Shown: one piece after another, positions 8,515-17,333 of the stretch
How the letters are laid out: the number at the start of each line of letters is the position of its first letter
How positions within the stretch are numbered: the stretch's first letter is position 1
Origin: Proteus faecis
Lineage (GTDB): Bacteria; Pseudomonadota; Gammaproteobacteria; Enterobacterales; Enterobacteriaceae
Reading direction: 5' to 3'
Length of the DNA stretch: 64,000 bases
NCBI RefSeq assembly: GCF_003144395.1
Contig: NZ_PENZ01000049.1
Span: 21,721-85,720 of the forward strand
Notes under the pieces: generated by a model
What the model saw: the letters and a program-made list of their open reading frames with translations, nothing else
Told to the model about the DNA's origin: nothing
The model's database searches: none
Position numbers and translations under genes: made by a program

Positions 8515-8543
8515 AAAAAAACACAATTTATGTGAGAAAAAAT

Positions 8544-9299
8544 TTATGGTTTCGAAATTACAGGAAGAAAACCATAATCAGTAAAAGCCTTTATCCCTTC
8601 AGCTCGAGTAAAATAATCAGCAAGTAATTGTGCTTCTTCTGGATTGACTGATGTTTTTAAAACAGCAAGTGTTGCCACTTCTTCTGGGCTACCTTCGGGA
8701 ACTGGAAGTAAAACAAGTTTATCTTGATTTTTCATTGCATCTGCATATCCAACAATGGCAGCATCCACTTCCCCATTTAATAAATACATAAGCAATTGTT
8801 TAATAGTTGCTGTACGTACAACAACTTTATCACGTAATTTATCGCCTTGGCCTGATGCATCAATAAGTTGTTCGCCACTTTTTCCTAATGCGATAGCTTT
8901 AGCATCCCCCATTCCTAGTTTTAATGAACTATTCGCAAGATCTTCTAGCGTTTTAATATTACCCACTTTATCTTTACGCACAGCAATAACTGGAATATGG
9001 CGAACAATAGAATACTGATTAACAACTTGGCCTTCTTTATCTAACTTTTCAACATAATCTTGTGACCCAGGAAAGAATAAATCTCCCTGCTTAGTTAAAT
9101 TAAAGCGTGTTAATATTTGGCCTGAGCCACCATATTCAATAGTGACTTTATTTCCTGTCTCTTTTTCAAACACATCCACAACCTGCTCTACGGGTTGCTT
9201 TAATCCAGCCCCTGCATAAAGATGAAGCTCGGCTGCAAATGTATTATGGCAAATTAATCCTAATGCTAATCCTAGACTAGCAAGCAATTGGCGTTTCAT
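8544..9299 (-). CDS. ModA-like periplasmic substrate-binding protein (molybdate/tungstate type)
   Basis: About 251 aa from MKRQLLASLGL, chosen because a normal signal peptide (cleavage after NTFA/A) begins there; an ATG 21 nt upstream is also open. Family features: ELHLYAGAGLKQPVEQV, EYGGSGQILTRF, GDLFFPGSQDYV, RHIPVIAVRKD, VDAAIVGYADA. This is the bilobed oxyanion-binding protein fold of ModA/WtpA-like proteins. Molybdate or tungstate is likely but not proven, since the usual modEF/ModC partners are absent here. First gene of the operon, followed by an internal terminator. Confidence 0.8.
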   Translation of the reverse strand: MKRQLLASLGLALGLICHNTFAAELHLYAGAGLKQPVEQVVDVFEKETGNKVTIEYGGSGQILTRFNLTKQGDLFFPGSQDYVEKLDKEGQVVNQYSIVRHIPVIAVRKDKVGNIKTLEDLANSSLKLGMGDAKAIALGKSGEQLIDASGQGDKLRDKVVVRTATIKQLLMYLLNGEVDAAIVGYADAMKNQDKLVLLPVPEGSPEEVATLAVLKTSVNPEEAQLLADYFTRAEGIKAFTDYGFLPVISKP

Positions 9300-9380
9300 A
9301 AAAGTGGTGATCCCAATCATCGCTATATAATTTTTTATATAATGAATGATATAAGTGTTTAAGGCAAGGGAGTCATATTA

Positions 9381-9422
9381 AAAAAGATAAAAATGTTAAC
9401 AACTTATCATTTTTATCTTTTT
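9381..9422. terminator. AT-only inverted repeat, possible terminator of the SorC-type gene
   Basis: Perfect 15-bp inverted repeat AAAAAGATAAAAATG / CATTTTTATCTTTTT with a 12-nt loop, T-rich on both sides. It lies downstream of the SorC regulator and about 80 bp upstream of the ModA-like start, so it could end the former transcript or act as a regulatory palindrome for the latter. Confidence 0.5.
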
Positions 9423-9511
9423 CTTAAAGCTTACACATAAAGAAAAAGGCTGCTCAAAATAAATGCTTATTATCAGGGATAAGCAGATCTTAAATAGTCA
9501 CACTTGCCCAC

Positions 9512-9535
9512 AAATCCTCGCATTCACGAGGATTT
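9512..9535. terminator. hairpin just after the SorC-type gene
   Basis: 9-bp stem AAATCCTCG / CGAGGATTT with a 6-nt loop, directly after the regulator stop codon. No U-tract follows on the minus strand, so it may be only an mRNA 3' stabilising stem. Confidence 0.35.
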
Positions 9536-9540
9536 TATTA

Positions 9541-10524
9541 TTAGTTATCTAGCTCTAATAATGCCAGCGCTGTCACTTCATCAATCACAATATCAGTGGC
9601 ATAACCTCCTTTTATCGCCCCTATTGTTGCTTGAATATTTTCCACACCACCAGCAATAAAAAGTCGCTGTGTTATTTGTCTTAACTGAGCAAGGCTTATT
9701 CCCATTATTCTAAGATCAATATCAGAAACTAAAGGATTACCTTGCGCATCATAAAAACGGCCACAAATTACACCAACAGCACCTAAATCACGATATTGAG
9801 CCATCTCACTGCTCGTTAAAACCCCCGTTGTTACCAAAGGATTATCATCAAATGTATTACCCACAACAAAAAGGGCTTTATTACACTGATTTAGCGCTGA
9901 AAAACTGCGCCTAATAATAGGCTCAGCTTGAAGTTCCATTGCTAGACGCGCACTAGAAACTACCGCAGGTACATGCAAATTAATACTGCACCCTGACAAC
10001 TTGTTTGCAATTAACGCGGCTGCTTCTGTTGTTTTAAAATCTGGCTGTGGTGCTACGGCACCTATCATTTGTAGTACTGTGATATTTTTTAATGACTTGG
10101 GTGAAAGATAATTACCCAATTTATAAATTGTTCGTCCCCAAGCAACACCTAAAATATCATCATCATTAATTATCTGAGAAAGATACATTGCTCCTGCTTT
10201 TGCTAATCTTTCTCTGTTCATATTTAAAGTATGTTGCGACTTATTCTTTTCTTCATCAGGTAAAATAAGCACATTATTAAGATCGAATTTTGCTTTTATT
10301 CTGATGGCATAATCAATCGTAGAAAATACTGATGAATCCAAGTTAATATTTACGAATCCTTTTTCTCTAGCTAAATGCAAATATTTCACGACAGTAACAC
10401 GAGAAACACCCATAATATTTGCAACTTCACTTTGGCTGAGTCCGTCCTGATAGTAAAGCCACGCTGCATAGAGAACGGGATCATTATCAAATAAACTCGC
10501 GTTTTTTAGCGAATTATTATCCAT
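9541..10524 (-). CDS. SorC-family sugar-binding transcriptional regulator
   Basis: About 327 aa from the ATG at 10524 (GGGG 8 nt upstream; a GTG four codons earlier is also open). The N-terminal HTH is AAWLYYQDGLSQSEVANIMGVSRVTVVKYL. The C-terminal effector domain is SorC/DeoR-type, with VAWGRTIYKLGNYL, IGAVAPQPDF and a GRFYDAQGNPL motif. The family senses phosphorylated sugars and controls adjacent catabolic operons. No sugar operon adjoins it here. The HTH-sugar kinase at the left edge is the only carbohydrate gene in the segment and is not obviously linked. The target is unknown. Confidence 0.85.
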   Translation of the reverse strand: MDNNSLKNASLFDNDPVLYAAWLYYQDGLSQSEVANIMGVSRVTVVKYLHLAREKGFVNINLDSSVFSTIDYAIRIKAKFDLNNVLILPDEEKNKSQHTLNMNRERLAKAGAMYLSQIINDDDILGVAWGRTIYKLGNYLSPKSLKNITVLQMIGAVAPQPDFKTTEAAALIANKLSGCSINLHVPAVVSSARLAMELQAEPIIRRSFSALNQCNKALFVVGNTFDDNPLVTTGVLTSSEMAQYRDLGAVGVICGRFYDAQGNPLVSDIDLRIMGISLAQLRQITQRLFIAGGVENIQATIGAIKGGYATDIVIDEVTALALLELDN

Positions 10525-10536
10525 TTTAAACCCCAC

Positions 10537-10892
10537 AAATTTTTATAAATCTTATGACTAATTAGTTTATTTTATATTAGAGATATTATTGAAGATAAAA
10601 TGCCTTTGGCCAAATTAAGCCTATAACACAAATAGATAGATTTCATTAATCTGCTAATAATATCGGCACCCTGATATTTTTCTTTACTACAAGAACCTTA
10701 TAATACGTAAAATGCCCTTAATAATGCCGTAAACAGCTCGTATCGAGAAAGTTTTTTTTGAAAATACTGTTTTATTTCGCTAAAAATAAAAATATTAGAT
10801 TTAAGTTTTAAAAAGTTTTATTTTGATAAAATTAAAATCACCAAGCCTTATTGCTACTATGAAAAATCAAGTTAATTTTAAAAGGAAAAACA
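10537..10892. other. intergenic region between SorC-type gene and cutA
   Basis: AT-rich divergent promoter region. The only structure seen is a weak inverted repeat AATATC-N8-GATATT at 10659-10678. Nothing else could be supported. Confidence 0.4.
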
Positions 10893-11201
10893 ATGATAAT
10901 TGCATACTCAACAGCACCAAATGAAACAATCGCTAATGAAATTGCTCATTACCTCATCAATGAAAAACTTGCTGCTTGTGTAAACTTAATACCTCAAGTT
11001 AAATCTATTTATCATTGGGACAATAAAATTATTGAAGATAATGAAGTACTTATGATGATAAAGTCCGAAAAAAGCAAACAGCAAAACTTAATTGATGCTC
11101 TTGTCGAAATACATCCCTATGAGACTCCTGAAGTGATTATAATACCGATTGAAAATGGTTTTAAAGGTTATCTTAATTGGATCCATACCTCTTTAAATTA
11201 A
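10893..11201 (+). CDS. cutA: CutA1-family divalent-cation tolerance protein
   Basis: 102 aa, the usual CutA length. It shows the family landmarks: YSTAPNETIANEIAHYLINEKLAACVNLIP, SIYHWDNKI, EVLMMIKSEKSKQQNLIDALVEIHPYETPEVI and a terminal GYLNWI. CutA forms very stable cytoplasmic trimers with a ferredoxin-like fold. It was named for copper tolerance, but its biochemical role remains unsettled. AAAAGGAAAAACA precedes the ATG. Here it stands alone rather than beside dsbD/dipZ as in E. coli, so it may be an additional copy. Confidence 0.88.
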   Translation: MIIAYSTAPNETIANEIAHYLINEKLAACVNLIPQVKSIYHWDNKIIEDNEVLMMIKSEKSKQQNLIDALVEIHPYETPEVIIIPIENGFKGYLNWIHTSLN

Positions 11202-11589
11202 AATAACGTAAATTTTTAGCGATATCTCGTTTCTAATATTTTTTCAAAAAAATGATAATTAATTGTAATTTGAAACAGCTTATTTTATCTCAATTATGAG
11301 ACAAATAACTTATTGTTAATATTAAAGTAAATTTATTATTTTTAATATGACAAATATTTAAAATACACCTAATAAGTGTAAATAGTTTAATTTTAACTAA
11401 ATACAATTTAGATAGTTAATTAAATTTTAAATAGAAAAATATTTATTTTATTAGTCTTGTTATATTTTAAAATATAGAGACTAAATAGCCTTTAATGCTA
11501 AACTAATAAGATTACCAGCATCTTATCCTTTTTATTTTCTGTTATAATGAATAGGCTTTCTCTAAATTACATGCAAAAAGGAGTGAGTT
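11202..11589. other. AT-rich intergenic region with promoter for the small basic gene
   Basis: Almost entirely A/T. No gene or RNA was recognised. It ends with an extended -10 promoter element, listed separately. Confidence 0.5.
11540..11548 (+). promoter_or_regulatory. extended -10 promoter (TGTTATAAT)
   Basis: A perfect TATAAT preceded by TGT fits the extended -10 class. There is no good -35 at 16-18 nt. It lies 42 bp before the GTG of the 77-aa gene. Confidence 0.5.
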
Positions 11590-11823
11590 GTGAAAACAAA
11601 CAGAGTCGCAAGACGTATTTTAGGTTTACCTTATAATTTAAGTCGGTCTAAAAGGAAAGTGCGTTTTTCCATTATTGCCGCTACAAACGCTGAAAATGTA
11701 CCAGCAGAGTTAAAAAATACAGCTAAAATCTGTTTAAAACAAGATTTCAGAAAAAATGCAGAGCACAAACGTATATATATGAAGTTAACAGATGCTTACC
11801 CAGAGTACCTTGCAACTAATTAA
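11590..11823 (+). CDS. small basic hypothetical protein (77 aa)
   Basis: GTG start preceded by AAGGAG at 6 nt and by an extended -10 promoter, so translation is credible. The protein is strongly basic (MKTNRVARRILGLPYNLS, then RSKRKVRF) with one Cys and no membrane segment, suggesting a nucleic-acid or ribosome contact (inference only). I do not recognise the family. It is monocistronic, with a hairpin after the gene shared with the convergent rlaP-like genes. Confidence 0.6.
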   Translation: MKTNRVARRILGLPYNLSRSKRKVRFSIIAATNAENVPAELKNTAKICLKQDFRKNAEHKRIYMKLTDAYPEYLATN

Positions 11824-11896
11824 TATTTTTATACGTTAACGCTATTTAATAAATATTTTCATATTTTGTTCGTATATTTAAAATATTAAAAATAGC

Positions 11897-11923
11897 ATAT
11901 CCCTTACATTACGTAAGGGATAT
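11897..11923. terminator. terminator between the small basic gene and rlaP-like genes
   Basis: Perfect 11-bp stem ATATCCCTTAC / GTAAGGGATAT with a 5-nt loop between convergent genes. The T-tract is moderate on the plus strand. Confidence 0.6.
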
Positions 11924-11949
11924 TAATTTCTAGTTAGTTTATTTTCCTA

Positions 11950-13001
11950 CTATTTATAAAGCTCTTTTCTCATATTTATAAGAGCAAGTTCCGCACTTGA
12001 AGGTTCAATTTCATCAGGCAATAAGCTTAGCTGAAATGCACTCTTAATAGCCTTAATAAGAATTTCACTACGCTCTAATAATTCATCATAACTAAACTGT
12101 CCTGCTTTAATTGCTAATAATTCATCTCTATTATCACACCAAACCTTCACTTTCCCTTCTTGTGCTATCCCTAGTGCGATATAAAGTAATCTAAAAGTAT
12201 GCATCATATTCTTACTATCGTAACTTCTTCCATGCCCGATGTTTTGTTGATAACGAGCATCATTACGTTGCTCAACCCATTGCCAATATTCATGATATTG
12301 TTTGCGATATGCGCTATAACCTTCTTTATTAAAACTAAGATAACCTTCTAGTTTTGCTGTTTTAGAAATACTACTTAGCAATACATCATTAGCATTCTCT
12401 TTTTTTATTATTCCTTGATAAGGCGCTTTATCATCATAATAAATTGCATAAATATCTTGAGCATGGGGAAGTTTTGTTAACCCAATATGCTCTTGTTTCC
12501 AATGTCGATTTTCTAGCCACGTATTGATTAATATTGTTTTCCCATTTTCAATTACATAACAAAAATCGAGGATCGTTTTTAATTTTTTTTCAACCGGATT
12601 TACTATTTTTTGTTTAGTCCTTGAGCTTTCTTAATTTGTCCTTGAGCATAGTGCACAAATGTTTGAACGCAAGTTTTAGACAAAAACCATTCTGGTTTTA
12701 TCAATGACATTAAAGGGTGTCGATAAATAACCATATGTTCAGGTGAATTCAACAGCTCTAAAATATTAGGGTTAGATGCACACAATAGTTCTATAAATCT
12801 TCCAAGTTCGTAATAGACTATATCATTAGTTTCATTACTTACTTGGAGTGTGTATTCCAATCCATAAAAAAGATCTTTAGGGAGATAAAATACACCTTTA
12901 ATATCTGTATCCGATGTTTCCGTTGCAAGATTATGTGAACGACTTCCAGCAATACTTTCAAATAAAAGGTAAGGTTTTATATCTTCAATAGTCAGTTTCA
13001 T
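11950..13001 (-). pseudogene. RlaP-type nucleotidyltransferase, frameshifted
   Basis: The first part (13001-12603) starts MKLTIEDIKPYLLFESIAGS, has the polymerase-beta-type active site GSRSHNLATETSDTDIKGVF (Gly19-Ser20, Asp31, Asp33) and ends at a TAG after LNKK. The stop directly follows an A6 run (12606-12611). Shifting one base back opens a continuous frame through KKIVNPVEKKLKTILDF and QDIYAIYYDD to the ORF ending at 11950 (MRKELYK), so the intact protein would be about 350 aa. The 12382-12602 stretch was read by hand and has no other stop. It overlaps the upstream RlaP gene by 17 nt. It is either a recent one-base deletion or slippage-dependent expression. Family role in RNA repair is predicted, not proven. 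Confidence 0.75.
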
Positions 13002-13764
13002 CTAATTTTTCCCTAAACCAATTATTTAAAATTTCATTATCTGGTACTGTTCTTTTAGCTAATTGGACATTTGTCTCTTGCCATAAAAAAATCACCAGAT
13101 GTTGCATCGCCACTGTTGGAACCCAAGTAAAATGCTCATCTTTATCTGATTTAAATTCTACTAATTCGTGGATAACATTTTGTTCTTCAACAGATAAGAT
13201 TTTTATCAATTTATTTAGCTCCATGGGTGGGATATCACCTGTTTTTACTGTCCAATAAGCCGACAGCAGAGAGCGTAATAGATAGAACCATTTTTTTAAT
13301 TTTATAGGTTTTTCATCGGCTTCATTTTTTGTTTTATCTTCCGGAAAATAGCCACTCACAACTTTAGCTATCCCTCTATAATGATGCACAATGACTTTTG
13401 GCTGGTAATAGAGTGTTGCCAGTTCAAACAACTCTTTTTGAACATTAGGATATTGTTGATAAACTATTGGCGATTGAAGCCATTCTAATAATATACAGTT
13501 CGATTTTCGCAATAGATGTAGTGCTTTGGTAATATCCCAAGCGCCTACATCAAACCAACTATTTTCTATCCATTCGAAGGTTTCTTTTGGCTTATCTATA
13601 GAAAGATAAGCATTGCGAGGACGTATAAAAATACCTCGTACATCATAATCACTATCTGTTGAAGCAAATCCCCAGGCTCGACTACCACTTTCTGCAACAT
13701 AAAGTAATTTAACTTGATGCTCTTGCTCTATTTGTGGGAGTTTTTTTAATATCTCATTATGCAT
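12985..13764 (-). CDS. RlaP-type nucleotidyltransferase (predicted RNA-repair polymerase-beta fold)
   Basis: 259 aa. The nucleotidyltransferase motif ESGSRAWGFASTDSDYDVRG carries Gly27-Ser28 and metal-binding Asp39 and Asp41. The following helices (LLEWLQSPIVY, VVHHYRGIAK-like, KKWFYLLRSLLSAYW) fit the RlaP family (PF10127), proposed by comparative genomics to act in RNA repair. AAGGAG lies 3 nt before the ATG. It is the first of two overlapping RlaP-like genes, and this copy is intact. The ligase/HD-Pnk operon is 8.5 kb away. The nucleotide added and the substrate are unknown. Confidence 0.8.
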   Translation of the reverse strand: MHNEILKKLPQIEQEHQVKLLYVAESGSRAWGFASTDSDYDVRGIFIRPRNAYLSIDKPKETFEWIENSWFDVGAWDITKALHLLRKSNCILLEWLQSPIVYQQYPNVQKELFELATLYYQPKVIVHHYRGIAKVVSGYFPEDKTKNEADEKPIKLKKWFYLLRSLLSAYWTVKTGDIPPMELNKLIKILSVEEQNVIHELVEFKSDKDEHFTWVPTVAMQHLVIFLWQETNVQLAKRTVPDNEILNNWFREKLDETDY

Positions 13765-13949
13765 GATCTCCTTATCTCCTATTTTCTTAATTTGTAAGAT
13801 CTCTTAGTAAGAATAATAAAGGTCTATTCATTACGATAGAACAACTTATTCTAAATTACCGTTAAGCGAATAAATATCAATTCAAAAATTTATTGAGTTT
13901 ATTATTTATAAAAATAAGCCTATCGCTAATAAATAGAAATAGACAAAAA

Positions 13950-13974
13950 AGCCACCAGTAACATACTGATGGCT
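13950..13974 (-). terminator. guaA terminator
   Basis: Stem AGCCATCAGTA / TACTGGTGGCT (one wobble) with a 3-nt loop, followed on the minus strand by six U residues. It lies 45 bp after the guaA stop. Confidence 0.8.
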
Positions 13975-14018
13975 CTTGGTTTTTTAACCTTTATCAACTA
14001 TTGCTGATAAACGTTATT

Positions 14019-15596
14019 TTATTCCCACTCAATAGTTGCTGGTGGTTTACCGCTAATATCATAAACGACGCGGGAGATGCCACTAACTTCATTAATAATG
14101 CGGTTAGAAACACGGCCTAAGAAGTCATAAGGTAAGTGAGCCCAATGCGCTGTCATAAAGTCCACAGTTTCAACGGCACGTAATGAAACAACCCAGTCAT
14201 ATTTACGACCATCGCCCATAACGCCTACTGAACGTACAGGTAAGAACACAGTAAATGCTTGGCTTACTTTGTTATATAGGTCAGCTTTATGCAATTCTTC
14301 AATAAAAATAGCATCAGCACGACGTAATAAATCACAGTACTCTTTCTTGATCTCACCTAATACACGAACCCCTAAACCAGGTCCTGGGAATGGGTGACGA
14401 TAAAGCATATCGTATGGTAAACCTAACTCTAGACCAATCTTACGTACTTCGTCTTTAAACAGCTCTTTTAATGGCTCAACTAAGCCCAACTTCATATCTT
14501 CTGGTAAACCACCCACGTTGTGATGCGATTTAATCACATGAGCTTTACCCGTTGCTGATGCGGCTGATTCAATCACATCAGGATAGATAGTACCTTGTGC
14601 TAACCATTTAACTTGTGGCTGTTTAACGGCTTCTTCATCAAAGATTTCAATGAATGTATGACCAATGATTTTGCGTTTTTTCTCAGGATCGTTTTCGCCT
14701 TTTAACGCAGTTAAGAAACGATTTTCTGCTTCAACATGGATAATATTTAGGTCAAATTTACCTTTAAACATTTCCATAACTTGTTCTGCTTCATTCAGAC
14801 GCAATAAACCGTTATCAACAAACACACATGTTAAACGCTTACCAATTGCACGGTTTAACAGTAATGCAGTCACTGAAGAATCAACACCACCTGATAACGC
14901 TAAAATAACGTGATCATCACCAATTTGCTCTTTTAAACGAGCAACGGTATCTTCAATAATTGCGGCAGAAGTCCACAGAGCATCACAGCCACAAATATCT
15001 AAAACGAAACGTTTTAAAATCGCTAAGCCTTGATGAGTATGTGTAACTTCTGGATGGAATTGAACACCATAAAAGCGTTTTTCTTCATTGGCCATAATAG
15101 CAAATGGGCAAGTTTCGGTGCTAGCTACTGTCACAAAGTCTGATGGAATAGCAGTAACTTTGTCACCGTGGCTCATCCACACATCTAATAATGGTTTGCC
15201 ATCTTCGCTAACTGAATCTTGAATATCATTGAACAGTGCACAAGTTTCACGAATTTCAACTTGTGAATAACCAAATTCACGCTCACCAGAAACTTCGACG
15301 TCGCCACCTAATTGCATCGACATCGTTTGCATACCATAACAAATTCCTAATACAGGAACGCCTGCATTAAAGACATACTCGGGTGCTCGAGGACTATTGT
15401 CTTCTGTAGTACTTTCAGGGCCACCAGACAGAATAATACCATTAGGATTAAATTCACGAATTTGTTCTTCTGTAACATCCCATGCCCAGAGTTCACAATA
15501 AACGCCGATTTCACGGATACGACGAGCAATAAGCTGCGTATATTGTGAACCGAAATCAAGGATAAGAATGCGATGATTATGGATATTTGCTGTCAT
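14019..15596 (-). CDS. guaA: GMP synthase (glutamine-hydrolysing)
   Basis: 525 aa, as in E. coli. It converts XMP, ATP and glutamine to GMP. The N-terminal class I amidotransferase has GICYGMQ with nucleophile Cys and [10 protein letters not shown] with the His/Glu dyad. The ATP-pyrophosphatase loop is [10 protein letters not shown], and the C-terminal dimerisation/XMP-binding domain ends [10 protein letters not shown]. It is second in the guaBA operon, 101 bp after guaB with no terminator between, and a strong terminator follows. Cytoplasmic. Confidence 0.98.
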   Translation of the reverse strand: MTANIHNHRILILDFGSQYTQLIARRIREIGVYCELWAWDVTEEQIREFNPNGIILSGGPESTTEDNSPRAPEYVFNAGVPVLGICYGMQTMSMQLGGDVEVSGEREFGYSQVEIRETCALFNDIQDSVSEDGKPLLDVWMSHGDKVTAIPSDFVTVASTETCPFAIMANEEKRFYGVQFHPEVTHTHQGLAILKRFVLDICGCDALWTSAAIIEDTVARLKEQIGDDHVILALSGGVDSSVTALLLNRAIGKRLTCVFVDNGLLRLNEAEQVMEMFKGKFDLNIIHVEAENRFLTALKGENDPEKKRKIIGHTFIEIFDEEAVKQPQVKWLAQGTIYPDVIESAASATGKAHVIKSHHNVGGLPEDMKLGLVEPLKELFKDEVRKIGLELGLPYDMLYRHPFPGPGLGVRVLGEIKKEYCDLLRRADAIFIEELHKADLYNKVSQAFTVFLPVRSVGVMGDGRKYDWVVSLRAVETVDFMTAHWAHLPYDFLGRVSNRIINEVSGISRVVYDISGKPPATIEWE

Positions 15597-15697
15597 TTGT
15601 GGTGAATTCCAAAACAGATAAAGTCATAAAGTTGAAAGGCTTGCTAATTTATAATTAAAACAAGGTAATAACTAAAACAAGCCTTTCTCGGGATAAA

Positions 15698-17164
15698 TTA
15701 CATGCCTAAACGATAGTTAGGTGATTCTTTCGTGATAGTCACATCATGAACATGGCTTTCTTGAATACCAGCACCACTGATACGGACAAATTCAGCTTTG
15801 GTATTCAACTCTTTAATTGTTGCGCAGCCTGTTAAGCCCATGCATGAACGTAAACCACCCATTTGTTGGTGAACGATAGTTTTCAATAAACCTTTATAAG
15901 CAACACGGCCTTCGATACCTTCTGGTACTAATTTGTCTGCTGCATTATCAGTTTGGAAGTAACGATCTGATGAACCTTTAGACATTGCACCTAATGAACC
16001 CATGCCACGATAGGATTTATAAGAACGGCCTTGGAACAGTTCGATTTCGCCCGGAGATTCTTCAGTACCTGCAAACATTGAACCAACCATAACACAAGCC
16101 GCGCCTGCTGCTAATGCTTTTGCAATATCACCAGAGAAACGAATACCACCATCTGCAATAACAGGAATATTGCGATCTTTCAGTGCTTCTACTGCATCTG
16201 CAATAGCGGTAATTTGCGGTACACCAACGCCTGTTACGATACGTGTTGTACAAATTGATCCTGGGCCAATACCTACTTTAACTGCGCTTACACCAGCATC
16301 AGCTAATGCTAAAGCACCTTCTGCGGTTGCAACATTACCACCAATAATAGGTAAGTTAGGATATAAAGCACGAGTATCACGAATACGTTGTAATACACCT
16401 TCAGAATGACCGTGAGAAGAGTCAATCAGTAAAACATCTACGCCAGCTGCGACTAATGCTGCCACGCGCTCTTCATTACCTGCACCCGCACCAACAGCTG
16501 CACCTACACGTAAACGACCGTGTTCGTCTTTACAAGCATTAGGTTTACGTTCTGCTTTTTTGAAATCTTTTACTGTGATCATACCTTTCAGGTGGAAGTG
16601 ATTATCAACCACTAACGCTTTTTCTACACGTTTTTCATGCATTTTTTGCATAACGATATCGCGTGCTTCACCTTCTTGTACTGTCACTAAACGTTCTTTA
16701 GGTGTCATTACCGCAGTAACGGGTTGGTCTAAATCAGTAACAAAACGAACATCACGGCCAGTAATAATACCAACTAATTCGTTATCATTAGTCACAACAG
16801 GATAACCCGCAAAGCCATTGCGTTCAGTCATTGCTTGAACTTCACGTAAAGAAGTTTCCGGTGTTACGGTGATAGGATCAGTGACAACACCACTTTCATG
16901 TTTTTTCACGCGACGAACTTCTTCAGCTTGGCGTTCGATAGACATGTTTTTGTGGATAAAACCAATTCCACCTTCTTGAGCTAATGCAATAGCTAAAGGG
17001 GCTTCAGTCACAGTGTCCATTGCAGCAGAAAGCATAGGAACATTTAGGCGGATTGTTTCAGTCAGTTGAGTAGATAAGTCGGCAGTATTAGGAAGAACAG
17101 TGGAGTGTGCAGGAACTAACAAAACATCATCAAATGTAAGTGCTTCTTTTTTAATTCGTAACAT
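15698..17164 (-). CDS. guaB: IMP dehydrogenase
   Basis: 488 aa. It oxidises IMP to XMP with NAD, the first committed step to GMP. The TIM-barrel catalytic loop [11 protein letters not shown] carries the active-site Cys. Two CBS domains (about residues 95-205: [29 protein letters not shown]) are inserted in the barrel. The mobile flap is near [17 protein letters not shown]. First gene of guaBA, divergent from xseA, with a candidate PurR site in the 170-bp divergent region. Confidence 0.98.
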   Translation of the reverse strand: MLRIKKEALTFDDVLLVPAHSTVLPNTADLSTQLTETIRLNVPMLSAAMDTVTEAPLAIALAQEGGIGFIHKNMSIERQAEEVRRVKKHESGVVTDPITVTPETSLREVQAMTERNGFAGYPVVTNDNELVGIITGRDVRFVTDLDQPVTAVMTPKERLVTVQEGEARDIVMQKMHEKRVEKALVVDNHFHLKGMITVKDFKKAERKPNACKDEHGRLRVGAAVGAGAGNEERVAALVAAGVDVLLIDSSHGHSEGVLQRIRDTRALYPNLPIIGGNVATAEGALALADAGVSAVKVGIGPGSICTTRIVTGVGVPQITAIADAVEALKDRNIPVIADGGIRFSGDIAKALAAGAACVMVGSMFAGTEESPGEIELFQGRSYKSYRGMGSLGAMSKGSSDRYFQTDNAADKLVPEGIEGRVAYKGLLKTIVHQQMGGLRSCMGLTGCATIKELNTKAEFVRISGAGIQESHVHDVTITKESPNYRLGM

Positions 17165-17225
17165 AGCAATATCTCACCAAGGCGGCTTTTAGGAAATAGA
17201 AAATATTGCCGCGGCATTATACACA

Positions 17226-17241
17226 CCGAAATCGGTTGCTT
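17226..17241. promoter_or_regulatory. PurR-like operator upstream of guaBA
   Basis: CCGAAATCGGTTGCTT matches the reverse complement of the PurR consensus (ACGAAAACGTTTGCGT) at 12 of 16 positions, 62 bp before guaB. PurR control of guaBA is known in E. coli; the site here is inferred from sequence. Confidence 0.45.
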
Positions 17242-17333
17242 CTAGCTTTTTTTCAAAAATTTTATTGACCCTACCACTAACTTAGGTAGTATCAATCAAT
17301 TAAGTCTTTGTTTTAAAATTTGATCTGGCTCAC

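Noticed and set aside
8444..8524. 27-residue upstream extension of the ABC permease
   Set aside because: It would translate through the internal terminator hairpin, and the GTG with AAGGAA upstream begins directly at the first membrane helix.
11897..11923. Repeat-like palindrome considered as CRISPR or REP unit
   Set aside because: Single copy, placed between convergent genes, behaves like a terminator.
14665..14913. Plus-strand frame within guaA, and similar antisense frames in guaB, purC, maeB, uraA and others
   Set aside because: They are shadows of strongly conserved genes with no own translation signals.
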